A DNA stretch of 60,000 nt from Antedon mediterranea (lineage: Eukaryota > Echinodermata > Crinoidea > Comatulida > Antedonidae): positions 29,972,912 through 30,032,911 of the forward strand of contig NC_092675.1 of NCBI RefSeq assembly GCF_964355755.1, in the 5' to 3' direction. The stretch's first letter is position 1, and the number at the start of each line of letters is the position of its first letter. The position numbers were made by a program, and so were the translations under genes. Positions 1-12,690 of this stretch are shown in pieces. The notes under the pieces were generated by a model. That model made no database searches and was not told where the DNA came from. It was given only the letters and a program-made list of their open reading frames with translations.

Positions 1-601
1 ATCAAGTAATTATACTGGCTGGTAGTCTTCTACTCCACTTATACTAACACAGCACCAACCCAAGAAATGAATTATAATGTTTCCACACCTAAATTTCACC
101 CTACATCTTTATCATTATTAAACATTATACATGAAAATACAAAGTTCTGTATGGTCAATTTATAAGAAATTATAAATAAAAAATGTTATTACAAATATTT
201 ATTCATTTCATTGTTTTTTATTATTTAGTGAATAAATAATAACTTCGAATACAAAAACTCTGATTTGAAAAATGTAATCACAAATTTAATTATGTACTCT
301 AGTCTGACATAAGAGAAAACATAGAATATTAAAAGCCAAATACAAATTGTATTATTTTGTTTGGGTATATAATAATATTACTCAGGTATATTATTGTGAT
401 GTATAAATTAAGTTATTGATTTTAGTTTAATCTAATTTCCAATTGAATGTTAATATCTTTTTATGTTGCCGCCGCCGTCACCGCAACATGCTATTACAAT
501 TGACTGTGTTTTCAGGGACAAGCACTCTTCATTTATACAATAAAACAACATCATTTTGTGATTTGTAAAATACAGAACTTTACATATTTATTGAACTACA
601 G

Positions 602-968
602 TTGTGTATATGGGGTTGGGGGATAAGGGGTTGGAAGAGGAGGAGGGGTTGGAGGAGAGGAGTTTGGGGGAGGGGTTGGAGGAGGAGGGGTTGGAGGAGA
701 GGAGTTTGGAGGAGAGGAGTTTGGAGGAGAGGAGTTTGGAGGGGGAACAGAGGTTGGGGAAGAGAGGTTGAGGGAGAGGAGGGGTTGGGGAGAGGAGGGG
801 TTGGGGAGAGGAGGGGTTGGGGAAGAAGAGGGGTTGGGGAAGAAGAGGGGTTGGGGAAGAGAAGAGGTTGGGGAGAGGAAGGGTTGGTGAGAGGAGGGGT
901 TGGTGAGAGGAAGGGTTGGTGAGAGGAAGGGTTGGTGAGAGGAAGGGTTGGTGAGAGGAAGGGTTGGA
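602..968 (+). repeat. G-rich minisatellite, units about 15–18 bp
   Basis: Tandem variants of GGAGAGGAGGGGTTGG and GGAGAGGAGTTTGGA run for about 370 bp with almost no C on the plus strand. GGGG and GGTTGG runs at short spacing could form G-quadruplexes. The strand bearing them is the template for PRKG1. The array leaves frames open on both strands, but the predicted Gly/Arg/Trp and Pro/Leu/Ser peptides are repeat artefacts. Confidence 0.9.
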
Positions 969-2454
969 GGAGTTGGAAGACAGTTGAAGTCAAGTTGAAT
1001 CCAAGAATTGTTAATTACTTTCTTACTGCTATTCTTGGACTGTTGGCTACGACATTGGCTTTTTAAATGTTATTAGTGTGAAGCCATACACATGCAGATT
1101 TTGAACTATTGGATTTGCAGCAGAGCTGATAATATGGCCCTGGGGCTGGACATCTCTGTGTTTTGTCTGCAACAGCTGACAGAAAATCCAACATAAGATC
1201 GTGTGTTTATCGCAATTACCTATCTCACTCTGCTAGGACGTATAAATGCTTTTAAAATAGAAGTGACAGGTTGAGACAGAAAGCACGACTAAATTTGAGT
1301 GGTTAGACACAACAAGTAAAAACCTCCAAGTATACAACTGATCCTATACTGTTATAATAAAAACAATTAACATTGTGTTAAGTTTGGAAAAAAGGTGCAA
1401 TATAAATTAAAATTAAATAATTTTGGCCCTGAAGAATTAAACTGGTTTTTGAAACACCAATTTTTATAAATGATACTACTAAAAAAAACTGGTTTGAAAA
1501 CTCCAATCTATTCCAGTCTCAATAGTCAAAATAAGAGTTAAAATATAAATAAAGGTTTTAAAAACAATGAAATTTAAAAATTAGAAACTGTACTTAAAGA
1601 TAGCATGGATTTATTAAGCCACAGAGTGGTAACGCCATGTAATGAAATACAACAGCAGGCAGACGCTTGATTACAAGAGACTTTAGGCCGTTGACCATAA
1701 CACGATCTTGTACGTTTCAACCAGATTAACGCAAGAATATACTTAAAATTCATCTTGTTACAAAACACAATTCAACACATTTTGTAAAGAGAATTCATTT
1801 ATTTTATTCCTTTGTTGTGGACACAAACTGTTAAGTAAATTACATACTAATGTTGTAAATAGCATAGTAGGAAATAGCCACAGTACCATTAATTTATAGA
1901 TATTTCTAGATGGTATATATGCTGAATAAGATCTACCCTGACCAGCATAAACAATAACAGTGTTTATTAAATACAAATACAAAATAAGCCATAATAGATT
2001 TTCTACTTTCTCTGTATCCAATGGATATTAAACAGACAAAATCATTTCTACTTTCACAGTCGTTGCATAGTTACATGTAGCACATTTCATTTTCCACTAG
2101 CCTATTTCTTCAACTTTAGCTGAAACAAATACACCCAATTAAATTACTCATTAAGGTTTTTGATATTTTAAGGTTTTTGTAACGACTTAATAAGTTGAAA
2201 ATCATCAGGAAGACTTAAGCCTAATCAGATTTGAAGCGTGTACATTGAGACAACGTTGTTTGCGAACTACGTGCTTCAGAAAAAATACGTCAATTTCTAG
2301 ACAAAATCAATAATGAAAACATTTTATAAATAGCTCTACAAATTATTAGACAATCTTGAACCAAAGAAAATGAAGAAAAACCAACTTTCAAGATGAATTA
2401 ATTAATTTGTTGATAAACCATTGAATTACAGCAATTGATTGTTGGAAAAATGGA

Positions 2455-2825
2455 AGGGTGAATAGTTACTGATGTGGAGGTGAATAGTTAGATGAGGGGG
2501 TGAATAGTTAGATGAAAAAGTGTATTGATGAAGGAGGAGGGACATTGTATTAAGGCCTTAATAGCAAGTTAAAAACAGACAAAGCAAAGATGCTTTAAAT
2601 ATAATTATCATATAAAATACGATGAGCTGTGCTGGGGGATTGGGTGTTGAAAACAGAGCAGGCGAGCCATGCTGGCTACGGTCCTGGTATAAATGAATGG
2701 AAGGGTGGATGAATGAATGGAAGGATGGATGGATGGAGGTTTTTGTATGAATGAATGGAAGGGTGGATGGATGAATGAAGGAATGGACGTTTTAATTTTG
2801 AATGAATGAGTTGATAAGGAAGACC
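2455..2825 (+). repeat. Two short degenerate tandem repeats
   Basis: At 2455–2520 the phrase GGTGAATAGTTAGATGA recurs three times at about 24–25 bp spacing. At 2690–2825 GAATGAATGGAAGGGTGGATG variants recur, a (GAAT)/(GGAT)-type array. Neither has coding potential. Confidence 0.7.
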
Positions 2826-3220
2826 CATTGCTTCATGCTTCAACAATTAATAATTATGTGGATAGATAAAGCAGTAATTAAGAATGGAACAATATATAAA
2901 TGACCAAATGAATTCAATGGTTGATGACAGAATGTGAGTATGGATGAATAGCTTTTGATAAATACCAGAACGCACGTTTCCAGTGTAGGTATCCTGCCTG
3001 AAGACTTAGCACGAGATTGGCAAAACATTCTATCACCATGGTTACACATGACGGACAAGTAAAATGGTAATTGTGATCCGGTGAGTGCAGTGGGATACCT
3101 CTCCTCGTATTACTCGCCAACGGCTGGGCATAATCACTTTTTTTGGTTAAATTACACTAAAAGCACACTCAAGCACATTATTTGTACAAACTTTGAACAC
3201 AATACAGCAAGTCACTGACT

Positions 3221-3380
3221 TAAGCTCTGTCTACACTATCAAACAATATGTGACAAAAAAAATGTTATGTGCCAATATATGGACATGATGTCACATCACG
3301 ACCATATTTGGGTATATCACTACCATATTTGGGCACATTTTTTTTTTCTCAAACTAGTTTGATAGTGTAGACAGAGCTTA
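3221..3380. mobile_element. MITE family A, copy 1
   Basis: A 160-bp element with near-perfect terminal inverted repeats, TAAGCTCTGTCTACACTATC at the left and its reverse complement at the right. The interior carries the family's CCATATTTGGG and ATATCACTACC phrases. It has no coding capacity and is presumably moved by a transposase encoded elsewhere. Confidence 0.9.
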
Positions 3381-4243
3381 AGAAAAAGTATAATACAGAT
3401 AATACTATAAAATTGTGCTATACTCAACTAATTCTATCAACAGATACCCTTTAAATGTTAAATAATTGTTAAGTACCATTAGGATTTGATACAGTATTCA
3501 TTGACTGTCAATAGTCATAATGAGATGTGCATATTGATTTTTAACAAATGATGTTTGCACTCATTTATATGTTGCAGCATGACTAGAAATCTAATTTTCT
3601 GCAATCAAAATAAATATTATCTTGTAGAACATCTAATTATCAGATTGAACTTGTTTCGTACTTTCTTTAAAAAATCTTGAACTACTGTAGCTTTGGATAG
3701 TGTCAGATAAATTTAGGGTCGGTTAAAAAACATCAATTCAAGGCACACCACTCTCATCATAATTTATAAACATGGTACAGTATGTGAATTATTTAGACCA
3801 AAAAGTCTTTAATTGACAACATTTTTCAGTTTTTCTCACATACAGTCAGAATACATAGATTTAAAATTTTAGAAATGTGTTTACAATCCACTTGATAAAT
3901 TGAGTACAGGGTTACAGTAGGTCATCTTTACTCGTAATTGCCAAGAGGGATACCTTTGTTTCAGCTTAACTTGGACAAATGAACATTGTCCTTAGTTTTG
4001 CACGATGAATTTGGGGCATTCCATACCTGACCACCGAAATAAGTGGCGGCCAATAGACTGTGCCAGGCACATACAGTAGTAATAGTAGTAGGTCTACCAA
4101 TAGTAGTTATATGCTATCTGGTATCGGATTTCATCCTATCCATTGTAACATCTCCAATTCAGAAGATAATTATTTAATTATATTAATTATTAGAAATTAG
4201 TAATTGTAGTAGGTTATAGCATAGACATTGTTTTTTGACTTAC

Positions 4244-4536
4244 GATTTTGGTTTGGGATGGTATTTCAATGTTCCACCAAGTGCTAACTCCTCTATACTG
4301 GTACCTGATTCAGCTGAGATACCAAGACGTTTTTGTCGAGTTCGTTGATTTTGGATAACTTGTCTCGTTACTGGCCTAAGCACTGAACGATATTTATCTA
4401 ATTCATTTCTTAAATGGCAAATAATTTCTTCTTTTTCATCAAGTTCTAATTCCAATTCATCGATTAAATCGTCTCTTTGCCTTAGTTCTTCTATTTTTTG
4501 CTGCAGTGCATACTGGAGGTCCCGTAAAGTCGCCAT
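4244..4536 (-). CDS. PRKG1: cGMP-dependent protein kinase 1, beta-type first coding exon
   Basis: This exon encodes the N-terminal 97 residues plus two bases of a PKG-I beta isoform. The start ATG (4536–4534) is in a good context (A at -3, G at +4). The peptide opens [12 protein letters not shown] and continues as a heptad leucine zipper (about residues 8–50, rich in ELELELDE), then [12 protein letters not shown] and the autoinhibitory motif KRLGISAES near residue 70. From memory this matches mammalian PKG-I beta ([29 protein letters not shown]) almost residue for residue in the zipper. The zipper makes homodimers and, in vertebrates, binds partners such as IRAG. The exon ends at a GTAAGT donor (plus-strand ACTTAC at 4238–4243) in phase 2, the same phase as the alpha-type exon, so both can join one common exon. 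Cyclic-nucleotide-binding and kinase domains lie outside the window. Only the donor end of the exon is certain; its 5' UTR limit is not visible. Confidence 0.95.
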
Positions 4537-5400
4537 GCTTTATACCATCAATGAGTTTAAGTAAAAACTTTCCTATTAGTTCACGGCAGGTGGTAGAAAC
4601 TAAACCGCATACGGATGGCTAATTGAGTGCATTCACTGTCAGCATCAACAATATCGTTTTCAGATAAGTATAAACGTAAACTACGATTTTTTAGATAAGA
4701 TTTCGATCTTGGGGAAAGGCTTATCGCCTTACAGTGCAATGCATCGCCAAGCGACGTGAAGATTGCCGTCACGCGAAACTAGGACAGAAGAAAACATGTT
4801 CGTTAATTTGACCCAGCCTAAAAATTCCAAGATGATTTTGTAGATTTACACGGATGAGGAAGAACCCTACATAGAAACGGAAGAATACCTTACAAATTAC
4901 TTTTCCAGGCAGAGTTGATAAAATTCCGGAATTACTGTATTGTGTACTCATCCATGACGATCTAAACATTGGTGGTCGCGGTGAGCTTCAGTACTTTCCA
5001 TGGCCATGATTTGCATGCAGTGTACTCAACAGGATAAATTCAGCCCAGCATCTCTCAACTCATCGAAATAAATAATATTCCAAGCGGACATCTAATTATC
5101 CTCCAGGTTGGCTCTGTGCGTGGCTCCATAATAAACAATCCAATTAGTAAGCGTAAACATCATGTTCTAAATGATGGTTTTGCGAAATTATAAGAAAAGA
5201 TACATGTTCACATGAAACCGCGGGAGACGAGCTCAAAGGATCGAAGCCGAGGAGAACTTTTGCTTACAATTATAGAGGGCGGATGTTCGGTATTGTTCAT
5301 GCACAGACAACTGATAGTTTACTGCAGTCGAGAAAATCTTGGTAGTTCCGTTGCGAATTTCAAACTACGGTTTATAGTGAGAAATAAACCAACGTAAACC
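4537..5400 (-). promoter_or_regulatory. PRKG1: Presumed beta-isoform 5' UTR and promoter region
   Basis: Inferred only from position immediately upstream of the beta ATG on the minus strand. It is somewhat richer in CpG than surrounding intron (for example around 4735–4780 and 5210–5290). I see no convincing TATA box or initiator. Open frames at 4581–4969 and 5212–5397 have no recognisable domain. Confidence 0.3.
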
Positions 5401-6149
5401 GATAAATAATTAATGTTTACTAGTATATTTACTGCAGAAGTTTAAATGTTATAATAAATATATGTGATTCTTCCGGGGATTCTTCTATCAATAATAAATG
5501 CTCAGGAAAAAATGAAACTGCAATTCTAATAATGTAAACTTTTTACGTTGGAGGATGGATTATATTCATTTTCAGCTCTTTAGGAGTAGGCCTAAATAAA
5601 TGTAAAGCTTGCAGTTAAGTAGACCTACGTCGTTATTTGTTTTACTTAGTTTATAATAACAAGGGAAGACATGAATTAAGAAACAAACATACTTTATGTG
5701 TAAAAACCTCCGAGAGGTTTCAAACCTGGCTACGGATGTAACCTGTGTGATGATGCCTTGCATGTGCAAATTACAGTAAGTGTACATAGCGCCCTCATAA
5801 CTATGATGTAATATATGATATACAATATATAAACACATCAGGCAAAGAACATTAATTCTAAACCGTATATAAATAACTGTACAGTATATTAATATAATGT
5901 GTCAATCTATTTGTTTATGCGATCGGAAATTATTATTGAAATGTTTGTTGCCATTACTAGTCCCCGTTTGTTATTTAAGCGGAGTTACCATACGATTTCT
6001 TTCGTTTGTATTTCGCAAACTCTCATCCCAACATCAATCCTCAGCCACTTGCCCTTGTCAAGAAGTTTCAATAATACGTGACTCTCAAACAAATGATATG
6101 TTTCTGTTTATTAATAATGTTCATAATGAGTGGACGATTTCACACGCAA

Positions 6150-6860
6150 CTGCAAAAGGGTTGTCCCTTATCATCTCATATCTCTTTTGACGAGAGACGG
6201 TATCATTTACTATTAAGCGTGGTTCCCACTCTAGAACGCAACGCAGCGACGTATTGACGCAAAGTGTTGTATTGCGTGAAATCAAACGCCTGCGTGAAAT
6301 CAAACCTGCGATTTTTGCAGCACTATTGCGTCGTCGGTTTCCACTTGTGATTAGGCAATACAGCACTTTGCGTCAATACGTCGCTGCGTTGTGTTCTAGT
6401 GGGAACCACGCTTTTAGGGATTTGTGACGATCGACTACGTAACCTATATGGATCAATCGATGTGTCGCCAGTCGCACTACCTGGACCTAAAAACCATCAA
6501 ATACGGTGTTCAGAGGCGGGGATCGAGCGAGGAAACACGTTTCCATATTATGTCCACATGGGCACAATGAATAATTAAACGTAGTTTGGTCGTCGGAAAT
6601 CGAAAGCTCTCTAAATGCGTTAACGAGAGACACCTCATCTCCCTTTGATACCGTATCTTATATTGACTAGAGACAGCTCCTCCTGGGTATCATCTCCTTT
6701 TGACGACAAGAGACGATGCGGCCTGTTATCTTCTTGACGCCGAGAGACGGTTCCCGATAACTTTATCTTATGTTGACGAGAGACAACTCTTCCTTCGTTC
6801 ATTCCTTTTGACCACTAGGAACGGTGGCCTATTATGGTTGTTGCCCATTATCTTATCTTG
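6150..6860 (+). repeat. Degenerate GACGAGAGAC repeat, interrupted by a MITE
   Basis: Phrases of the type CTCTTTTGACGAGAGACGG recur at about 6180–6200, 6620–6640, 6665–6675, 6695–6715, 6735–6755 and 6770–6790, usually 40–60 bp apart, with intervening TTATCTTAT/CATCTCCT. This looks like an old, decayed tandem array of about 50-bp units. The family B MITE at 6214–6416 sits inside it. Confidence 0.55.
6214..6416. mobile_element. MITE family B (type 1)
   Basis: About 203 bp. It begins TAAGCGTGGTTCCCACT and ends with the inverted form AGTGGGAACCACGCTTTTA. The interior is full of GCGT/ACGC repeats (GACGCAACGC, TGCGTCGTCGG) and folds on itself. A short in-frame reading on the minus strand (6121–6366) is a by-product of this element. 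Confidence 0.85.
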
Positions 6861-6942
6861 ACTTACGACGATAGTTCGAATCCGATAAATTACATTCAAA
6901 AGGATCTTATCAATAATTATTTCTAAAAAAACCTTGGTATCA

Positions 6943-6980
6943 CCATAGAGATATTATAGTTCACTATAATATCTCTATGG
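6943..6980. repeat. Perfect 18-bp inverted repeat with 2-nt loop
   Basis: The arm CCATAGAGATATTATAGT (6943–6960) is followed by TC and then by its exact reverse complement (6963–6980). The flanking GTATCAC/GGTATCA is also partly symmetric. Confidence 0.9.
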
Positions 6981-8162
6981 TATCACAGACATCGTGAATT
7001 GCGCACGATGTAGGAACGGTTATGATGTCATAATGACGCGTGGGAAGAAAAACAAGAAAACAGGATAAATATCTATCAAGTGATGTTGACATAAAAAAGA
7101 TAATAAAAGTCACGTTTAAAAGAATGACGAAGGCAATGAAAAGGTATTTTTAGAGAAAGAAAAGAGTATCTTTATGTCACGTGGGCGATAAGAGATAAGA
7201 TGGATTAGAATTCGATGTTTTTATTCATTGCAATTTGACACGTTACACAATTCCTAAGTTAAATAAAAATCACTGTTTGCGTACGTCTATTAATTGGATT
7301 AGCTATTTACTAACAGGTTTACTTAGTCTAGCTTGTTTTAGATTTCTGATGGTATACCGCCCTCTATAATTAAGGGCGTGAAGATCCAATAGTACATTAG
7401 TCCTAATTTGATTTATTTTTCTCGCGCCTAAGATCTTGTAATCGATGGTATAAGGCGCCGTTTAAAAATCGAACACATTTATTGTATTGAGCGATGGGAA
7501 CACACCTAAAGTGTGGCACGTTGATGCTCTCATAACTAGATTAGAGCTAAAGCAATTCAATTACAATGCAAATTCAAAGCAAAATCAATTTTACAGTTTA
7601 AACATATCGATGAAGAGTTCAGAAAGCATTCATTATCTTTATTAGTCGTGTCGAATATTTGCCAAAAAGTAACGAACCGAATCTAAGCTAGATCAACCTC
7701 TACTGAAGGCGACATTTTTAGTTCTTGCATGAGAAACCGACGACGTCCAGCCGCAATGCAATACCACAATTGACCGTACGTCTGGACATAAAAATGTGAG
7801 AGAACATAAAACACAGTTCACACCTGTGTGTTTCTGATTAAATCACGACAAGAAAAGGGCTTAATTAAATAACATTTCTTCTTTAGATTAGAATTATTTC
7901 AGGATTTATTATAACTCTCCTACAACATGTTTGTAATGGACACGGTGTTTATACACAGAGTGACGGGAATTTTGGTTCTTACGATTTTTACGAGTTCCTA
8001 AAAACATTAGTTTTTCTGTAATTTACAAATGTTGAGGAAAACGGTATTCAAAATATACCGAGGTCTATAAGAAACGGTTTTGAAAATATACCAGTTTTTA
8101 AAGAAAATCGATATTATGACCTGATGTGTAGACTCAATTCAAGTGAAAATGTTTTAGTCTCA

Positions 8163-8273
8163 ACGATTATAGAGAACGTCTTGTATAATAAGTCAAAGAT
8201 GCTCTCCAGGTGGAATGCCACGATTATAGACAACGTCTTGTATAAGTCAAAGATGCTCTCCAGGTGGAATGCC
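8163..8273 (+). repeat. Tandem duplication, 57-bp and 54-bp copies
   Basis: Two adjacent copies begin ACGATTATAGA and end AGGTGGAATGCC. The second differs by one substitution and a 3-bp deletion (TATAATAAG versus TATAAG). The deletion keeps the frame of a short open frame at 8124–8306, but nothing else supports coding. Confidence 0.85.
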
Positions 8274-8792
8274 ATCAGTACTACAGTATTGTTTATTTTT
8301 AATTAATTTGTATGTAATTTTACTATGGACCAGAGATTCCGAAATAAAAGATTGAATGAGTACAATGTTTAATTGGCAGCAAAAACAATAGGTCTACTAA
8401 TACTAATCTGTATTGGAAAATGTCTCCTAAAACTTAGCAACGTAATGTATTATTATTCTGTAATGTATTCATTCATGTTAGCTAGCAGAGATGCCTTGAT
8501 GGTTTGTGGGTCATAAGCACGAACTCAGCAACATATAAGCATTAAACATGTCGCAATAAATCGATTTGTGTTCGTTCGTCAACTTGTATACTTAGCGTGA
8601 GCTGAACGTCCCACAACCGAAGCATACTAACATCACGTGTATTCTCTCATATACAACATGAATTTAATAATTGTATGTACGTATTTGTTGCCTCGTCGGA
8701 GAAAATAATATTTAAGAGTAAGACAACTTGGATGAATGGCTGGTATACCAAAGCAGAAATCGCAAAACTTGAGATAATACACGCAGGAATCT

Positions 8793-8948
8793 TAAAAGCT
8801 GTCTACACTATCAAACGTGACAAAAAAATGTGATGTGCCCATGGAAACGATGATGTCATATCACTACCATATTTGGGATATCACTACCATATTTGGGCAC
8901 ATCAGACTTTTTTTGTCAACCTAATTTGATTGTGTAGATAGAGCTTTA
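8793..8948. mobile_element. MITE family A, copy 2
   Basis: TAAAAGCTGTCTACACTATC at the left is mirrored at the right by GATTGTGTAGATAGAGCTTTA. The interior has two ATATCACTACCATATTTGGG units. The ends are slightly diverged. Confidence 0.85.
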
Positions 8949-9315
8949 CGATTGTTCCAAAAAATGAATGAATGGACATTTTCTGACTTCGAAAAAGGTC
9001 CCTCATTTTCCACCGACTCTCACAAATTTATTAAACAGGTTAATTTTAAAAGAAAATACTACTCCTTCACATAAAGCAAACATTTTGTCTATAGTCACTG
9101 TAAGGTATAAAAAACACCTAAATAATTAAAATGGTGTAGGAGAAAATAACCCTGATGGCTTAGTGCAGTAAGTGGAAAGTGCTGCAAGTAAGTCTACTTT
9201 GATTCGGTCAACATTATGGATTTTTACAAAATTATTTTAATCCTATTTATATTTAGAGCTAAAGTTCTTTAAAAGCCCATACACAGTATACAGGTTCATA
9301 CATATGATTTATCTT

Positions 9316-9429
9316 TAAAGCTCTGTCTTCACTATCAAACAAACAAAAATGCCCATATATGGACATGATGACGTCATATCACTACCACTTTTTTTGTCAA
9401 ACTAGTTTGATAGTGTAGACAGAGCTTTA
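9316..9429. mobile_element. MITE family A, copy 3 (short)
   Basis: TAAAGCTCTGTCTTCACTATC at the left, GATAGTGTAGACAGAGCTTTA at the right. This copy is only about 114 bp because it lacks most of the internal CCATATTTGGGC units. Confidence 0.9.
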
Positions 9430-9885
9430 GTAATAGCAATTCTCTAAAACTAAGTAGTTTTATTTAACAATATGCTGTTTAACATTCCATGTCCATGTTA
9501 TTATCAGTTATTTTTGTTCTGTAATCTTTGGAAATTAAATGAGACATCTATCTAGATTTTAGAATTGACAAATTGATACATAGTTATTGTTTCTCAATCA
9601 AAGAAAAATCTCAATATTTCTGTCACGTACAATGTAAAAAATATTAAACAAGAAGAGGATTTAAAGATGAAATAATGTATCAAATGTCTAAAATAAGCCA
9701 TAAATCAGTGATAGAGTACTTCTTATTTGTATACAATCAATTAAAATATCTTCAATAAATCTATACATCATATTATATTACAATTATATAATAATTTTGA
9801 TTCAAGCCTCTTAAAATATCATATACTTTTCACTTTTTATATTTAATAATGTTGCTTCATACTAATTTGCCAAATAATTAATATC

Positions 9886-10013
9886 TAAACCTCTGTCTAT
9901 ACTAGTTTGGCAAACAAGTGTGATGTACCCAAAGATGGTAGTGATATGATGTCATCATGTCCATATATGGGCACATTTTTCATATACAGTTTTCTAGTGT
10001 AGACAGAGCTTTA
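9886..10013. mobile_element. MITE family A, copy 4 (diverged, opposite orientation)
   Basis: Ends TAAACCTCTGTCTATACTAG and CTAGTGTAGACAGAGCTTTA. The interior reads in the reverse orientation to copies 1–3 (GGTAGTGATATGATGTCATC). Confidence 0.8.
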
Positions 10014-11224
10014 GGTGCAATAACTCTTTGTTATTTATTTAAATAGAAAGTCCCAATTTCACTTAATTCGTTCACTTTAATCATACACGCATATTAATTA
10101 GTTTATTTTCAACACCTATTTTTTGTGAAATGTATTTGTATATATTAAGTTGTACTGTCTTTTATGAAAACACACAGTATAGTGACCATGCATTTTTATA
10201 TTTATTTCTTGCAAATAATATTGCATTTATTTAGGCCATACTCTGATATTGTGTTGCTTTCATACAGGCTGTTGCAAAATGGACTGTTGACGGCAATAAG
10301 AGTATACACCCCTGACAATAGTTAGCAATCTACTTTACATCATTCAGCCTTTTATCATTACTCCCAAGTCTATCATAAAATCTTTAAGCATCACTTAACA
10401 TGTGAGAGGACTATTCCACGGATAACAATCATATTCATGTTGACTCCCATATGCCTGGTTGTAAACATACAGAATAATAGCATGCCATATCTTTTTTTGG
10501 TACACATTTTAAAAGCACTACGGCACTTACTCAGATGTTTTAACCTCTGCAGAAGTTCATTATAAACCGACTGCTTGACAGAACTACAGATTTATGACGA
10601 CATCACGGCGGTATGCGTAAACTATAACACTGGTTAATAATGTTCTCTAAAACTCTAGTTCTACTTTTATCTAAATAAAACTCAATAATACATGAAAATA
10701 ATAATATTCTTTTATAATAATAATACAATTGACAGTGTTTCATTTTATTATAATTAGCCCCAATATTAGTCAGATTTCTTTGATCTGATGGGTACATCTG
10801 ACATACATATTTTAACTGCAATAACTTTCAGAATGTAACACTTTCAGGTTGAACAGAAAAAGCTAAACTGCAATGTAGACGGTAACATGTAACATAACTA
10901 AAACAGAACAGTTACTAATAAATTTAAAAAGTCTCATTATCTTAAATTCCTAATTAGAAATAATCAATTAAGATTTAAGACCAGGATTAAATTAACATTA
11001 TGCTACTGTATGTTAGGATTGAATCTTGAATATTGAATTAGAAATAATCAATGTTTATTAGGTTTAAGATCAGTTGTAAGCTGTTTTGTATTCAGTATTC
11101 AGTATTTATTGGTACTCACTTTCGAATCAGTGGCACACACTATTCGGTGGTACGTCCATACAAATATAAACAACAACATATAAAAGGTAAATGATGATAA
11201 AACTTACATAATTAACTTACATTG

Positions 11225-11253
11225 AAAAAAACAAAAACAAAAACAAAAACAAA
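11225..11253 (+). repeat. (AAAAAC)n microsatellite
   Basis: Four AAAAAC-type units in a row within AT-rich intron. Confidence 0.9.
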
Positions 11254-12690
11254 TGTACAGTAGTAATTGCACACTTGAGTAGATACTTAAAAACAATTGT
11301 ATAACGAGCAAATCAATAAATCGATGTAAATCGATGTACACACTGTACAGTATGGAATGAAAAACTGGCAAAGGACAACTAATTAGGAGAAAAATTCAAC
11401 CATGGAATAACACAACCATTTTTGACACATTGTAATGTAAGTAATTCATTCATTCAGAGATAATAAATAAACAAAGTACAGTAAGGCGGCGTGTAAGCGT
11501 AGATCTTGAGGATGGTTCCAAGACAGACATCTTGTGGATGTGTATTGTGGGCTGTTTAAAAGAATCAACATTTTGTAATTGATTTCTTTTTGTTTGTTTT
11601 TTTTTTGAGAGGGGAAGGGTTGTGCAATTGGTGTTTTTTGTAGAGAAGTGGGGGTGTGGGGGTTAGTTATTATTATATTTCAATTTGAATATCTCAACCA
11701 CCTGTGTTCATTTAAAGTTCAGATTCTTATCCGAATAACATTAGGAACACACTGGTACTTTTGAGAATAGTTGACATGACAACAACAAGTATTGAAATAC
11801 CAGCAGAAGCACTTATTGCCAACACATTTTCATCATTACAAATGTCAGCATAAAGTTACTAGATGCAAGAACTAGAAATAGAATTGAAACGGCTGACTTA
11901 TATGTCATTTCAGATTCCAATAAATCTATATTTATATCAGGTTAATTCATCTCCTTCTTGTAACTTCAATCTTAGATTCTATTTGTGTGCAGCCAGTGCC
12001 AGTGAAAGTTCAACGGTATTCAGAACGATGAATAATATATTCACAATTAATGCGGCAGAAATCCATTATCAATATTAGTACTAAACTTTCAACTAAAATT
12101 AAATTAATCAATAGTCATTGAACTCTAATGATCCTAAATAATTCTCAAGTTTAACCAATCTAATAAATTACACTTGGAGATATTAAAAATACTATCACAG
12201 TGACAATCATATTGTATAATTCATAAACTAAAATATGCAAATATTTTACTGCTTGGACACGAAAGGTCTAATATTAATAAACTTTGTGACGACTGATGTA
12301 GCAGCCTATCCGACCTATGACCTATGACCTATAACTATGTCACGTTAATTTGTTATGCACAAAGAAGTTAGGAAGTGCTTCTGCACACTATACCATCAAC
12401 AACATAAAGATCTTTGGTGGTTTCTAGGTTCAAGCAATGGCCGGTGACACATTCATTGACATGACCTGTTCCGGGTCATCGCAATTTGAAAGCTATTATC
12501 TAACAACCCATCCAAAGTGACCTCAGGTCTAGGTCAAGAAGACACTAAAAAACATATCACCTGAAATCAGAGACTATCAAAGACCCCGCATGCGCACAAA
12601 CCCTGCTTGATCGTTAAGCAGTATTCGAAAGAAGAAGAAGAAGGTCAGCTATGGACATCCTCAGAGTAAATGTTCCATTTTCGAGATTGG

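Larger units (their letters stand above)
1..4243 (-). other. PRKG1: PRKG1 intron 3' of the beta-type first exon (partial)
   Basis: On the minus strand this lies downstream of the splice donor at 4243/4242 and runs off the left edge, so the first shared PRKG1 exon must be beyond position 1. I find no coding exon here. Short open frames at 580–993 and 602–922 are products of a G-rich minisatellite, and those at 1574–2021 and 2840–3120 have no recognisable domain. The stretch holds the minisatellite, two degenerate tandem repeats and one MITE listed separately; the rest is AT-rich and featureless to me. Confidence 0.7.

Noticed and set aside
580-993. 137-codon Pro/Leu/Ser-rich frame and its plus-strand mirror
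   Set aside because: Both are translations of the G-rich minisatellite; no start context, splice signals or domain.
8124-8306. 60-codon frame spanning the 57/54-bp duplication
   Set aside because: The in-frame 3-bp deletion is suggestive, but there is no homology, splice context or conservation evidence.
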